Under the pieces are notes generated by a model. It did no database searches, was not told where the DNA came from, and saw nothing but the letters and a program-made list of their open reading frames with translations. Source: Aquibium oceanicum (lineage in GTDB: Bacteria > Pseudomonadota > Alphaproteobacteria > Rhizobiales > Rhizobiaceae). From it: 64,000 nt of DNA. Where the stretch lies: contig NZ_CP018171.1 of the NCBI RefSeq assembly GCF_001889605.1, forward strand, positions 806,001 to 870,000, given 5' to 3'. A program made the translations under genes and the position numbers. Positions 34,876 through 44,053 of the stretch are shown piece after piece (position 1 is the first letter of the stretch; each line of letters opens with the position of its first letter).

Positions 34876-35134
34876 AGGCATCGCCTTCCGGGTTGCTGTG
34901 GTTTGGATTGAACGTCCCCATGCGTACAGGACAGAAGCCGCAGCATGAAATGGATTTTGGCAAGAGACCACATGGGATGAGCGCTTGCGAGGAGCTTCTG
35001 TGAAGCGGCGGCGTTGTTTGATACCTCCACCTACCGCGGAATCGGTGACTTGTGGCGCCGATCGATATTTGGACCCCGACCCGCTCGAGATGGCATAGGC
35101 ACGTTGGCGGCGGGCGGCCGGGATCGCTCTGACG

Positions 35135-35371
35135 ATGCCGCGCGCCTGGCATGCCGGGAAGCTGCAGTCGCGCGAGATTTCGGATGCGGATCTGGAGGCC
35201 GCCTTCGATGCCGTTCCCTTGAAGCTTCGGCCGAAGACGATCGCCTATCTGAGGGAAGCCGCAGTGACAGAGCGGCCATTGTCACGCGCCGTTCCGACCG
35301 CCGCCGAACTGGCACGCGACGTCACATCGATCGATTGGCCGGGTATCGTGAGTGACCGCATCGGGCACTAG
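35135..35371 (+). CDS. Small hypothetical protein
   Basis: A 78-codon frame starting MPRAWHAGKLQSREISDADLE, with a plausible soluble helical composition (acidic and basic residues evenly spread). No ribosome site is convincing and no family is recognised. It lies in a region that looks decayed, directly before the EF-hand fragment, and may be an N-terminal piece of the same broken gene. Confidence 0.3.
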   Translation: MPRAWHAGKLQSREISDADLEAAFDAVPLKLRPKTIAYLREAAVTERPLSRAVPTAAELARDVTSIDWPGIVSDRIGH

Positions 35372-35413
35372 GCGTCGGGCTACTTCGATCAGGGTCAGGC
35401 CCTCCGGGCCCGC

Positions 35414-35902
35414 GTGCAGGCTCGCCCTGCCTACGCGGCGTGGCGCATTTCGCCATCCACGACCAGACGCCGGAGATCGCCGGGCTCGAGGGCTTCGCGC
35501 GGAGCGCGGCGGACCTGCCCTCCGCGGATCTGGTTCGGAGAACGGCAGTCTGCGGCTTTCGACACGGTGGACACGGATGGCGCGGGCGCTGCTTCCCGGG
35601 ATGACTTCGTCCGGGTGATGAGCGGATCCGGCGCGATACCCGGAACCGGTCCCGACGGAATGCAGTACATGGAGTTCCACAACGCGCTGTTCGATCTCTA
35701 CGACCGGGAGAGCGATGACGGCATCGGCGAAGCCGAGTACGCCGTCATGAGCAGGAGCCGTCTGATCGGCGGGTCCGCCACCGTGCCACTGACCAATGCG
35801 GAACCAGGCGCAGGCTCGGCGCTGACATCCGGCTCCACGGGAGCCGCCGGCACAGACGCGACAGCCGGCGATACGAGGACCGAGGTGCCGTCCGCCGACT
35901 GA
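35414..35902 (+). pseudogene. EF-hand protein fragment, probably frameshifted
   Basis: The 162-codon frame has two EF-hand-like loops: DTDGAGAASRDDF (one Ca-ligand Asp replaced by Ala) and DRESDDGIGEAEY. An Ala/Thr/Gly-rich tail follows. The first third of this frame is Arg/Pro rich and not protein-like, whereas the same DNA in another frame (about 35440-35570) reads VAHFAIHDQTPEIAGLEGF, which is. A frameshift before the first EF loop is therefore likely. Calcium-binding EF-hand proteins of this type are common as small secreted proteins in rhizobia. Probably inactive. Confidence 0.45.
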
Positions 35903-36140
35903 CCGTGCATTTCTCGGCGCAGGCATCAATTGTGGTTGTGATCGCGAAGTTTATCGTTGCGTCTGGATTGCAAGGTCTGGCCGTGGCCGCCTTCCCTCAT
36001 GGCCATATTCGGGTTTGTGCAGATTATTCCGCCGTTGGCCATGCCGCGATACCCATTCTCGTAGCCGTGAAGGACGTCTTAATCTTGGAGTTACGCGGTT
36101 GAGCTCGAAACGCTTGCCGCCTCGCCGGCTGCAGTCCGCA

Positions 36141-37031
36141 TCAATTCGGTGGGTGTCGCCTGACCGCGTTCAAAAAACGTGACATCGGCGGCGAGGGTAG
36201 CCAGCGGGATCGCCATGCCGCCGATATTTTCAGTGGGTGGTCCGGCGTGTTTGGCACGACCCGGAATTTCTGCAGGAAGGTCTGTGTCCGCGAGTAGGTC
36301 GAGGATGCCACACCCAGGGCATTGGTGTTCTCGATGATCCCAGCGACCATCGGGAAATTGTCGATGATGTGCAGATGCACGTGGCCGCTGTCGACACCGA
36401 ACACCATTCGCACCAACCGCTCGACCATCGGAGCCGACAGGTCGGGGACGACGATCGGGTATTGCCGCAATTGCCGTTCGTCGACCGTTCCTTCCCGAAG
36501 GAGCGGATGGTCCTTGCGGCAGAAGATCCGCCCCACGAAATCCGGCAGGTGCTCAAGGGAGAAACCCTGCTCGCGGCTGAGTTCCTCGGTCGGGCCGACG
36601 AGAATGTCGATATCGCCCTGGCCCAGAAGCGCCATCGACCGCTGGGTCGAACCGGCCTGAACGTGTGATCTGAACTGCGCAGGCTCGCGCAGCAATGTCC
36701 GGATCGCACGGTTGAGCAATCCTTCCAGCGATGGCGGGGCAACGCCGATGCGCAGAATGGCGCTCCGCTCGCCGCGCCCCGTCGCCGTATCGGCGGCCAG
36801 TCGATCCATGTCCGAGACGATGCGCGCGGCGCGATCGATGAAATCCCGCCCGGCCTCCGTCACCGTCGCGCCGCGCGCGCGGCGGTCGAACAGTGCGTAG
36901 CCCAGGTCCTGTTCCACCCAGGCCACGGATTTGGTGACGCTGGACTGGCTGACGTTCAGCTCGGCGGCGGCCGCGGTGAACGACCCCATGCGATAGACCG
37001 TGACGACGTGGCGAAGGTGGTTGAGGTTCAT
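36141..37031 (-). CDS. LysR-family transcriptional regulator 2
   Basis: A 296-residue regulator starting MNLNHLRHVVTVYRMGSFTAAAAELNVSQSSVTKSVAWVEQ. The HTH is at about 17-40 and the effector domain from about 90. It is divergent from the thiolase gene that opens the liv/CoA operon; the 104-bp space holds two inverted repeats, one overlapping the T-N11-A pattern. This is the usual arrangement for a LysR activator of the divergent operon, with a pathway metabolite as coinducer. Effector unknown. Confidence 0.9.
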   Translation of the reverse strand: MNLNHLRHVVTVYRMGSFTAAAAELNVSQSSVTKSVAWVEQDLGYALFDRRARGATVTEAGRDFIDRAARIVSDMDRLAADTATGRGERSAILRIGVAPPSLEGLLNRAIRTLLREPAQFRSHVQAGSTQRSMALLGQGDIDILVGPTEELSREQGFSLEHLPDFVGRIFCRKDHPLLREGTVDERQLRQYPIVVPDLSAPMVERLVRMVFGVDSGHVHLHIIDNFPMVAGIIENTNALGVASSTYSRTQTFLQKFRVVPNTPDHPLKISAAWRSRWLPSPPMSRFLNAVRRHPPN

Positions 37032-37036
37032 GAGCT

Positions 37037-37066
37037 ATTCCATCCGGGAATATCTCTAGAATATTC
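37037..37066. promoter_or_regulatory. Two overlapping inverted repeats in the LysR 2/thiolase divergent region
   Basis: ATTCC-N5-GGAAT at 37037-37051 overlaps GAATAT-N7-ATATTC at 37048-37066. The second has perfect 6-bp arms and fits a LysR T-N11-A site. Both lie a few bases from the LysR start and 70-100 bp before the thiolase start. Confidence 0.55.
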
Positions 37067-37135
37067 GGAAATTGCGTTATCCCGCAACAGTGGCAAATTC
37101 GTCTCCGACAGGGCCGACCGCCGGGAGGAGAACGG

Positions 37136-38317
37136 ATGCCGAAGCCGATTGTCGCCGGGGTGGGCATGATCAAGTTCGCCAAGCCCGGCGCTTCCAGAAC
37201 ATACAACGAAATGGCCGCCGAGGCAGTCCGCGACGCGCTCGCGGATGCCGGGATCGGCTACGAGGCAGTCCAGCAGGTCTATGCGGGCTACGTCTATGGC
37301 GACAGCACGAGCGGCCAGCGCGCCGTCTACGACGTCGGCATGACCGGCGTGCCGGTCGTCAACGTCAACAACAATTGCTCCTCCGGATCGACCGCTCTGT
37401 GGCTCGCACGCCAGGCTGTCGAAAGCGGCGCGGTCGACTGCGCCCTGGCGCTCGGGTTCGAGGAGATGCGGCCCGGCGCGCTGGGCACACATTTCAACGA
37501 CCGGCCAAGTCCGTTCCAGCTCTTCGACGAAGCCACCGACCGGATCGTCGGCCATGGCGAGGTGCCGCTGGCACTGCGCTATTTCGGCGGTGCCGGCCTG
37601 TCCTACATGGAAAAGCACGGCGCGACGCTCGAGGATTTCGCAAAGATCAGGGCAAAGGCCAGCCGCCACGCGGTGCGCAATCCACTCGCGGTCTTCAGCA
37701 AGGAAGTGTCGGTCGAGGATGTGATGCACAGCCCCGTGGTGTGGCCTGGCGTCATGCACCGACTGATGGCATGTCCCCCGACCTGCGGTGCCGCCGCTGC
37801 GATCATCTGTTCCGAGAGCTATGCCCGCAAGCATGGACTGGACGATGGCGTACGCATCGTTGCACAGGAAATGCGCACCGACTTCTCCTCGACGTTCGAG
37901 GGCGACGACATGATGCGCGTCGTCGGCTACGACATGACGGTCCAGACGGCGAACGCGGTCTACGAGAGCGCCGGGATCGGGCCGCGGGACGTGCAGGTGG
38001 TCGAACTGCACGACTGCTTCGCCCAGAACGAGCTGATCACCTACGAGGGGCTCGGCCTGTGCCCGGAGGGCGGTGCGCAGAAGTTCATCGACGACGGCGA
38101 CAACACCTATGGCGGCCAGGTCGTCACCAACCCGTCTGGCGGGCTCCTGTCCAAGGGCCACCCGCTCGGCGCGACAGGTCTCGCTCAGTGCTACGAACTG
38201 ACGCGCCAGTTGCGCGGCACGGCCGGCCCGACACAGGTCGACGGTGCGAGGCTCGCTCTCCAGCACAATCTCGGGCTCGGCGGCGCCTGCGTCGTGACGC
38301 TCTACCAGGCGCAGTGA
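37136..38317 (+). CDS. SCP2-type thiolase (lipid-transfer/acetyl-CoA acetyltransferase-like)
   Basis: A 393-residue thiolase-fold protein of the SCP2/Ltp group. It has the nucleophile motif NNNCSSGSTAL (about 79-89), ELHDCFAQNELI, the C-terminal GGLLSKGHPLGATGLAQ and a LGLGGACVV end. It would cleave or form a 3-ketoacyl-CoA; some Ltp proteins act as retro-aldolases on sterol side chains. It has a GGGAGG site upstream of its ATG. It opens a plus-strand operon with MaoC, acyl-CoA dehydrogenase, SDR and liv genes, and is under a divergent LysR. The full set resembles a beta-oxidation-like route for a side chain or branched acid. Confidence 0.9.
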   Translation: MPKPIVAGVGMIKFAKPGASRTYNEMAAEAVRDALADAGIGYEAVQQVYAGYVYGDSTSGQRAVYDVGMTGVPVVNVNNNCSSGSTALWLARQAVESGAVDCALALGFEEMRPGALGTHFNDRPSPFQLFDEATDRIVGHGEVPLALRYFGGAGLSYMEKHGATLEDFAKIRAKASRHAVRNPLAVFSKEVSVEDVMHSPVVWPGVMHRLMACPPTCGAAAAIICSESYARKHGLDDGVRIVAQEMRTDFSSTFEGDDMMRVVGYDMTVQTANAVYESAGIGPRDVQVVELHDCFAQNELITYEGLGLCPEGGAQKFIDDGDNTYGGQVVTNPSGGLLSKGHPLGATGLAQCYELTRQLRGTAGPTQVDGARLALQHNLGLGGACVVTLYQAQ

Positions 38318-38324
38318 GGACACC

Positions 38325-38825
38325 ATGAGCGAGGCAACGGCACAGCCGGTCAATCCGCGCGGCGTCTTCGACCGCACGACCGTAGGGATCAGGACGCGCC
38401 CGGTCTCCTACCCCGTCGAGAAGGGCCGTATAGCGTTCTTCTGCGACGTCGTCGGGGAAACCAATCCGATCCATTTCGACGAGGCGGCGGCGCGCAAGGC
38501 GGGCTTTGCGACCATCGTCGCGCCGCCGACCTTTCCAATGGTGATCGATCTGGAAACGACCAATGCGGCGAAGCGGCTCGGCTTCACGCCGGTGTTCGAC
38601 CTCGTCCGCTGCGACCTGCGCTATCTGCTGCATGGTACCGAGCGCTACGAGTATTCCGGCCATCTGCTCGCCGGCGACGAAATCACAATCACGCACGAGG
38701 TGCTGGGCTTCGAGGACAAGAAGGGCGGCGCGCTGGAGCTCTGCCATCTGCGCGCCTCGCTCACCCATGCGGAACGCGGGGAGGTGGTCGCGATCCGCCG
38801 CACCCTCGTCCATCGGCTGGCGTGA
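38325..38825 (+). CDS. MaoC-like dehydratase, N-terminal-domain type
   Basis: A 166-residue hotdog-fold protein. It contains VVGETNPIHFDEAAARKAGFATIVAPPTFP (about 44-73), which is the hydratase 2 N-terminal-domain pattern, and FDLVRCDLRYLLHGTERYEY. Such proteins usually pair with a second MaoC protein to form the enoyl-CoA hydratase. It starts 7 bp after the thiolase stop with GAGGA upstream, and the second MaoC gene follows after 11 bp. Together they probably hydrate a 2-enoyl-CoA. Confidence 0.87.
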   Translation: MSEATAQPVNPRGVFDRTTVGIRTRPVSYPVEKGRIAFFCDVVGETNPIHFDEAAARKAGFATIVAPPTFPMVIDLETTNAAKRLGFTPVFDLVRCDLRYLLHGTERYEYSGHLLAGDEITITHEVLGFEDKKGGALELCHLRASLTHAERGEVVAIRRTLVHRLA

Positions 38826-38836
38826 GGAATACGGAC

Positions 38837-39253
38837 ATGGCAACGGATCTGAGCAAGGCACAGGTCGGCGACGAGCTTCCGGCGGTCGAGTTCGGCCCCT
38901 ATTCGCGCAAACTGCTCGCGCTTTATGCGGGCGCATCCGGCGACCACAACGACATCCACATCGATACCGACTTCGCGCGTGCGGCGGGTCTCGGCGACGT
39001 CTTCGCACAGGGCATGCTCTCGATGGCGCCCTATGCGCGGGTGGTGACGGACTGGGCCGGGCTCGACCGGCTGGAAAGCCTGGAGACCCGCTTCATGTCG
39101 ATCACGCCGCTCGGCGCCAACGGGCGCTTTACCGGCAGGGTGGTCGAGAGGTTCGAGGCGGACGGCGTGCCGAAACTGCGTGTCGCACTCGCAGCGCACA
39201 TCGACGGTGGCGTTCAGACGCTTGGCGGGGAGGCCATCGTCAGGGCGGGTTGA
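38837..39253 (+). CDS. MaoC-family dehydratase
   Basis: A 138-residue hotdog-fold protein starting MATDLSKAQVGDELPAVEF. It has the hydratase 2 motif ASGDHNDIHIDTDFARAAGLGDVFAQGMLSM with Asp and His residues in the catalytic pattern. GAGGA lies about ten bases before this ATG; a GTG five codons earlier is possible. It is the partner of the preceding MaoC N-terminal-type protein in a two-subunit enoyl-CoA hydratase, as in actinobacterial and proteobacterial steroid and fatty acid clusters. Confidence 0.88.
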   Translation: MATDLSKAQVGDELPAVEFGPYSRKLLALYAGASGDHNDIHIDTDFARAAGLGDVFAQGMLSMAPYARVVTDWAGLDRLESLETRFMSITPLGANGRFTGRVVERFEADGVPKLRVALAAHIDGGVQTLGGEAIVRAG

Positions 39254-39336
39254 CGTGCGGCTTCCCGCTTGTCGGGTCGCCGTCGAACGATAACGAGAGA
39301 CCCCCGCGAGGAGACGGGGGCCAGATGGGAGGCATC

Positions 39337-40485
39337 ATGTCGGAAGCCGCTTGGCTGACCGATGATCATCGTGCCTTCGGCGCGACGGTCCGGAAGTTCC
39401 TCGACCAGGACTACGAGCCCCATCGCGACCGGTGGACGCAGGATCGTCTCGTGCCGCACGCCTTCTGGGAGAAGGCAGGCGCGCTCGGCGTCCTCGGCGC
39501 GTCCATTCCCGTCGAATATGGCGGATCTGGCCTGCCCCGCACCTTCGACCTCGTCACCTACATGGAGCAGGGACGGATCGGCGACACGGGCTGGGGCATC
39601 ACCGTCCACGGTATCGTCCAGCACTACGTCCTCGCTTTCGCGACCGAGGAGCAGAAGCGCGCGTGGCTGCCGAAGCTGACGTCCGGCGAGTGGGTGGGCG
39701 CCATCGCCATGACCGAGCCCGGCACCGGCAGCGATCTGCAGGCCGTGCGCACGACGGCGGTAAGGGATGGCAACGGCTACCGCCTCAACGGCCGGAAGAC
39801 CTTCATTTCGAACGCAGCCAATGCCGATTTCGTCATCGTCGTGGCGAAGACTGACCCGTCGAAGGGAGCGAAGGGCATTTCGCTGATCGCTCTGGAGACA
39901 CGAGGCGCCGACGGATTCGAGCGGGGGCGCAAGCTCGACAAGATCGGCATGGACCGCCAGGACACGATGGAGCTCGGCTTCGATGATGTGCGCGTTCCGC
40001 GGATGAGCCTGATGGGCGAAGAGGAGGGCCGGGGCTTTTATCAGCTGATGGGGCAGCTTCCCTGGGAGCGCCTGACGATCTCGGTCGGCGCGCTGGCCGC
40101 CGCCCGCTGCGCGCTCGATTGCACTCTGGATTACGTGAAGAACCGCAAGGCCTTCGGCCAGCGGCTGATGGACTACCAGAACACCCGCTTCAAGCTGGCG
40201 GAGGCCAAGAGCGAAATCGAGATTTTCGCCGCGTTCGTCGACCGGATGGTGGACGAACTCGAAGCAGGGACGCTGACGGCGGAACGGGCCGCGATGGGTA
40301 AGTGGTGGGGCACGGAAATGCAGGGCCGTATTGTCGACGCCTGCCTGCAGCTGCATGGCGGCTACGGCTACATGAACGAATACCGGATCGCCGAACTCTA
40401 CCGCGACGCCCGTGTGCAGCGGATCTACGGCGGCACGAACGAAATCATGCGCGAACTGATCGCGCGCTCACTGGACAGGGACTGA
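39337..40485 (+). CDS. Acyl-CoA dehydrogenase 3
   Basis: A 382-residue FAD enzyme. It shows VGAIAMTEPGTGSDLQAVRTTA, the KTFISNAANADFVIVVAKT strand and the C-terminal RKAFGQRLMDYQNTRFKLAEAKSE, then LHGGYGYMNEYRIAELYRDARV and IYGGTNEIMRELIARS. The GGTNEI ending is typical of the isovaleryl-CoA-type subgroup, in which the catalytic Glu lies in an earlier helix. The start at 39337 is chosen for the GGGAGG site; a longer in-frame start exists 12 bases upstream. It sits between the MaoC pair and the SDR and catalyses the first oxidation step in this operon. Confidence 0.93.
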   Translation: MSEAAWLTDDHRAFGATVRKFLDQDYEPHRDRWTQDRLVPHAFWEKAGALGVLGASIPVEYGGSGLPRTFDLVTYMEQGRIGDTGWGITVHGIVQHYVLAFATEEQKRAWLPKLTSGEWVGAIAMTEPGTGSDLQAVRTTAVRDGNGYRLNGRKTFISNAANADFVIVVAKTDPSKGAKGISLIALETRGADGFERGRKLDKIGMDRQDTMELGFDDVRVPRMSLMGEEEGRGFYQLMGQLPWERLTISVGALAAARCALDCTLDYVKNRKAFGQRLMDYQNTRFKLAEAKSEIEIFAAFVDRMVDELEAGTLTAERAAMGKWWGTEMQGRIVDACLQLHGGYGYMNEYRIAELYRDARVQRIYGGTNEIMRELIARSLDRD

Positions 40486-40486
40486 C

Positions 40487-41311
40487 ATGACGAAGCTGCA
40501 GGGCAAGACTGCCTACGTGACCGGTTCAGGCCGCGGCATCGGCCGCGCGGTGGCCTTGAAACTGGCGTCGGAGGGGGCGGCGGTCGTGGTCAACGACCTC
40601 GATGCCGAGCCGGCCAATGCGGTGGTCGACGAGATCGCAGCCAAGGGGGGCCGGGCCATTGCCGTCGTCGGCAGCGTGAACGAAACCGATTTCGCGGAGC
40701 GCTTCATCAATGCCGGCCTCGATCGCTTCGGCGGTGTCGACATCATCGTGAACAATGCGGGCTACACCTGGGACAGCATGATAGGGCGCATGACGGACGA
40801 CCAGTTCGATGCGATGATCGACGTCCATCTCAAGGCGCCCTTCCGGATCCTGAGGGCGGCCTACCGTCCCATCGCGGATGCTGCCCGTGCGGAAGCCGCG
40901 GAGGGGCGCGAGGTGATCCGCAAGGTCGTCAACATCTCGTCGGTCGCCGGAACCGGTGGCAATCCCGGACAGGTCAACTACAGCTCCGCGAAATCGGGCG
41001 TTCTCGGCATGACCAAGACGCTCGCAAAGGAGTGGGGCCGACTGAAGGTCAACGTCAACTGCGTCGCCTTCGGTTACATCGAGACGCGGCTGACGGTCGC
41101 GTCGGACGAGAAGGTGGAACTGGAATTCGAGGGCAACCGCGTCCAGGTCGGCGTACCGGAGAAGGTGGCGCACGGGCTGAAGTCGATGATCCCCATGGGT
41201 CGCGCCGGCAGCCCGGAGGAGGCGGCCGACGGCGTCTATCTCTTCTGCGCGCCGGAGAGCAACTACATATCCGGCCAGACCGTCGTCGTCGGCGGCGGCA
41301 TCTCGATATGA
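40487..41311 (+). CDS. Short-chain dehydrogenase/reductase (3-hydroxyacyl-CoA-type)
   Basis: A 274-residue NAD(P)-dependent SDR. It has the cofactor motif VTGSGRGIGRA (about 10-20), NNAG (about 90), the catalytic Ser in ISSVAG and the YSSAKSG block with Tyr and Lys, and a C-terminal GQTVVVGGG. It starts 1 bp after the acyl-CoA dehydrogenase stop. After the MaoC hydration step it would oxidise the 3-hydroxyacyl-CoA to the ketone cleaved by the thiolase, completing a beta-oxidation set. Substrate specificity is not visible. Confidence 0.9.
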   Translation: MTKLQGKTAYVTGSGRGIGRAVALKLASEGAAVVVNDLDAEPANAVVDEIAAKGGRAIAVVGSVNETDFAERFINAGLDRFGGVDIIVNNAGYTWDSMIGRMTDDQFDAMIDVHLKAPFRILRAAYRPIADAARAEAAEGREVIRKVVNISSVAGTGGNPGQVNYSSAKSGVLGMTKTLAKEWGRLKVNVNCVAFGYIETRLTVASDEKVELEFEGNRVQVGVPEKVAHGLKSMIPMGRAGSPEEAADGVYLFCAPESNYISGQTVVVGGGISI

Positions 41312-41338
41312 GCGGACGCGCACCAGGGATGAACCGCC

Positions 41339-42211
41339 ATGTCGACCTCTGACGTCTTCCAGCTCGTACTCATCGGCCTGTCGCAGGGCTGCGGCTACGC
41401 GCTGGTGGCCATCGGCTTCGTGTTCATCTACCGCGCGACCGAGGTCGTCAATTTCGCACATGGCGAGATCATGATGTTCGGCGCCTTCGTGGTGCTGACC
41501 TTCGCCGAGTTTTGGGGGTTCGGATTCTGGTTCGGTGCCGCGCTCGGCCTCCTGACGATGGCCGCTATGGGCTACCTGCTCGACATGTTCGTGATGCGCC
41601 GCATGATTGGCGAGAATCAGGCTTCGGTCTTCATCCTGACGGTTGCGATCGGCCTGATCCTCAAGGCGGCGGCAGGAATGATCTGGGGCTTCTCGCCACA
41701 GATGATGAACTCGCCGTTCCAGGGACAGGTCGAGCTGGGCGGCATCGTGATCGGCACGGACAGGCTCGCCATCATCGTTGGAACCCTGGTCGTCTGCGTC
41801 CTACTGTGGGCCTTCTTCAGCCGGACCCGAGTCGGGCTTGCAATGCAGGCGGCCTCGCAGAACCAGCTTGCCGCGTATTACAGCCGGGTTCCCGTTCGCC
41901 GGCTCGTCTCCGTCATCTGGGCAATCGCCGCGCTGGTGGCAGCGCTGGCCGGCATCCTGATGGCGCCGATCACGCAGATCGACACGGAGATGTCGATGTT
42001 CGGCATCAAGGCGATTGCCGGAGCGGTGGTCGGCGGCTTCGGATCGATCCCCGGCGCGCTCATCGGCTGCCTCATCATCGGGGTCAGCGAACCTTTCCTC
42101 GACTACTTCTACCCGCCTCTCAAGGGCGTCTACGCCTACATCATCCTTCTCGTCGTGCTGTTCGTGCGGCCCGAAGGGCTCATCCCTCAGACCTACCAGA
42201 AGAAGGTGTGA
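41339..42211 (+). CDS. livH: Branched-chain-type ABC transporter permease (LivH)
   Basis: A 290-residue inner-membrane permease with about eight hydrophobic helices. It begins with the LivH pattern LVLIGLSQGCGYALVAIGFVFIYRATEVVNFAHGEIMMFGAF and has the EAA-like loop region ending in GGFGSIPGALIGCLIIG. It forms the channel with LivM. It begins 27 bp after the SDR gene, inside the operon, so the transporter is made together with the enzymes and probably imports their substrate. Confidence 0.93.
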   Translation: MSTSDVFQLVLIGLSQGCGYALVAIGFVFIYRATEVVNFAHGEIMMFGAFVVLTFAEFWGFGFWFGAALGLLTMAAMGYLLDMFVMRRMIGENQASVFILTVAIGLILKAAAGMIWGFSPQMMNSPFQGQVELGGIVIGTDRLAIIVGTLVVCVLLWAFFSRTRVGLAMQAASQNQLAAYYSRVPVRRLVSVIWAIAALVAALAGILMAPITQIDTEMSMFGIKAIAGAVVGGFGSIPGALIGCLIIGVSEPFLDYFYPPLKGVYAYIILLVVLFVRPEGLIPQTYQKKV

Positions 42212-42215
42212 GGAG

Positions 42216-43292
42216 ATGCGGGTTCTCTTCAAGACAAGCTACGACCAGGACATCGATCACCTCGTCGACCCGGGCGAGCGGTTCAGGGTGGGACTGGTGA
42301 TCGCGGTCGCGCTCGCCGCGCCGATGTTCGTGTCGGCCTATTTCCTGTCGGAGCTTTCGATCTTCATCTGCTACGCACTGGCCGGCATCGGACTCATGGT
42401 GCTGCTCGGCTTCACTGGCCAGGTCTCCTTCGGACACGCGGCGTTCCTCGGCATCGGCGCCTATGCGCAGGCTGCCTTGATGACCTGGGGCGTTCCCTTC
42501 GTGGTCTCGTTGCCGATGGCCGGTCTGATCTCGGGACTCGCCGGCGCCGGCCTCGGTCGCGCCGTTTCGAAGATGCACGGCTTTTACCTGGCCGTCGCCA
42601 CGCTCGCCTTCGCCATCGTCACGGAAAGCGTCATCGGCGCGGCCGAACCCGTCACCGGTGGGCACATGGGACTGCAAGTGCCCGCGATCTCGCTGTTCGG
42701 TTTCGAACTGACGGATAACTGGCAGGTCTATTACCTCTACCTCGGAGTCCTCCTCTTCATTATCTGGGGTACCGCCAATCTGATGCGCTCGCCATCCGGG
42801 CGCTCGATGATCGCGGTGCGCGACAGCGAGACGTCGGCGCGGTCGCTCGGTATCGACGTCGCCGGCGTCAAGGTCCGCGCGTTCTTCGTCTCGGCGGCGA
42901 TCACCGGCGTCGCGGGCGGACTGATGGCGCATCTGCTTTTCTATCTCTCGCCGGAGACCTTCAACCTCCTCGAGAGCCTGCGCCTCATGCTGATGGTGGT
43001 GGTCGGCGGGCTCGGCACGATTTCGGGCGCCATCTTCGGGGCTATCTTCGTCAGTTTCCTGCCGAACGTCATCGACTTGGTGCGGATGGTCCTTCCGGCC
43101 GTGATCGCGGACAAGGCGGGTCTCGAATATCTGCTCTTCGGGGCGATCATCGCCCTGTTCATCATGTTCGAGCCGCAGGGCATCTACGGCCGCTGGCGCA
43201 AGCTGCGCCTGTTCATCGAGACCTATCCCTACTACCGCCGCGCCACCTTCGTCCGGCAGAAGCGATACCTGAAGTCGGAGCGCTTCCGGTGA
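42216..43292 (+). CDS. livM: Branched-chain-type ABC transporter permease (LivM)
   Basis: A 358-residue permease starting MRVLFKTSYDQDIDHLVDPGE with AGGAG just before it. It has about eight to nine hydrophobic helices, the LivM motif GFTGQVSFGHAAFLGIGAYAQA and SLGIDVAGVKVRAFFVSAAITGVAGG. It follows livH by 4 bp and overlaps livG by 4 bp. The longer frame to 42015 lies inside livH and is rejected. Confidence 0.92.
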   Translation: MRVLFKTSYDQDIDHLVDPGERFRVGLVIAVALAAPMFVSAYFLSELSIFICYALAGIGLMVLLGFTGQVSFGHAAFLGIGAYAQAALMTWGVPFVVSLPMAGLISGLAGAGLGRAVSKMHGFYLAVATLAFAIVTESVIGAAEPVTGGHMGLQVPAISLFGFELTDNWQVYYLYLGVLLFIIWGTANLMRSPSGRSMIAVRDSETSARSLGIDVAGVKVRAFFVSAAITGVAGGLMAHLLFYLSPETFNLLESLRLMLMVVVGGLGTISGAIFGAIFVSFLPNVIDLVRMVLPAVIADKAGLEYLLFGAIIALFIMFEPQGIYGRWRKLRLFIETYPYYRRATFVRQKRYLKSERFR

Positions 43293-44053
43293 GCATGATC
43301 GATATCCGCGATATCTCGCTGAGCTTCGGCGGCAACAAGGCGCTCGACGGCGTCACCTTCTCGGTGGAGCCGGGGGAAACGCTTGCGCTGATCGGGCCGA
43401 ACGGGGCTGGCAAGTCGACCGTGTTCAACGTGATCAGCCGCTTCTACAGGCCTTCGGCCGGCAGCGTGACGTTCGGTGATACCGACATTCTCAAGCTCCA
43501 GGCGCACCAGATCGCCGCGCTCGGCATCGCGCGAACCTTCCAGAACATCGAGCTGTTCGAGAACGCGACCGTGCTGCAAAACCTTCTCGTCGGGCGCAGC
43601 GCCCGAACGTCATCGAACTGGGCGCGCGAGTTCTTCTTTGCAGGATCGACCCGCGCCGGCGAACGCCAGGCGCGCCGGAAGGTCGAGGAAGTGCTCGATC
43701 TACTCGATCTCCAGCACCTGCGCAGCGAGATCGTACGGGATCTCCCATACGGCGCGCGCAAGAATGTCGAACTCGCCCGCGCGGTATGCGCCGAACCCAC
43801 CCTCCTGCTGCTGGACGAGCCCGCCTCGGGGCTCAATCCAGAGGAAGTCGCCGACATGGCCTTCTGGCTGCAGGACATCCGCGAGGAACTCGGAATCACG
43901 ATCCTGATGGTGGAGCATAACATGGGCCTGGTCGCCCGGCTCGCCACCCGCTGCATCGCGCTCGCCTCGGGGCGCGTGCTGGCGCACGGCAGCGTGGCCG
44001 AGGTGCAGGCCGATCGCGAGGTCCAGAAGGCCTATCTGGGAACCGCAGCATGA
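43289..44053 (+). CDS. livG: Branched-chain-type ABC transporter ATPase (LivG)
   Basis: A 254-residue ATPase. Walker A is GPNGAGKST (about 36-44), the signature region is LPYGARKNVELARAV, and Walker B is LLLLDEPASGLNPEE, followed by the H-loop MVEHNMGLV. It starts at GTG 43289, overlapping the livM stop; an ATG two codons later is the alternative. It couples ATP hydrolysis to the LivHM permease. Confidence 0.93.
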   Translation: MSMIDIRDISLSFGGNKALDGVTFSVEPGETLALIGPNGAGKSTVFNVISRFYRPSAGSVTFGDTDILKLQAHQIAALGIARTFQNIELFENATVLQNLLVGRSARTSSNWAREFFFAGSTRAGERQARRKVEEVLDLLDLQHLRSEIVRDLPYGARKNVELARAVCAEPTLLLLDEPASGLNPEEVADMAFWLQDIREELGITILMVEHNMGLVARLATRCIALASGRVLAHGSVAEVQADREVQKAYLGTAA

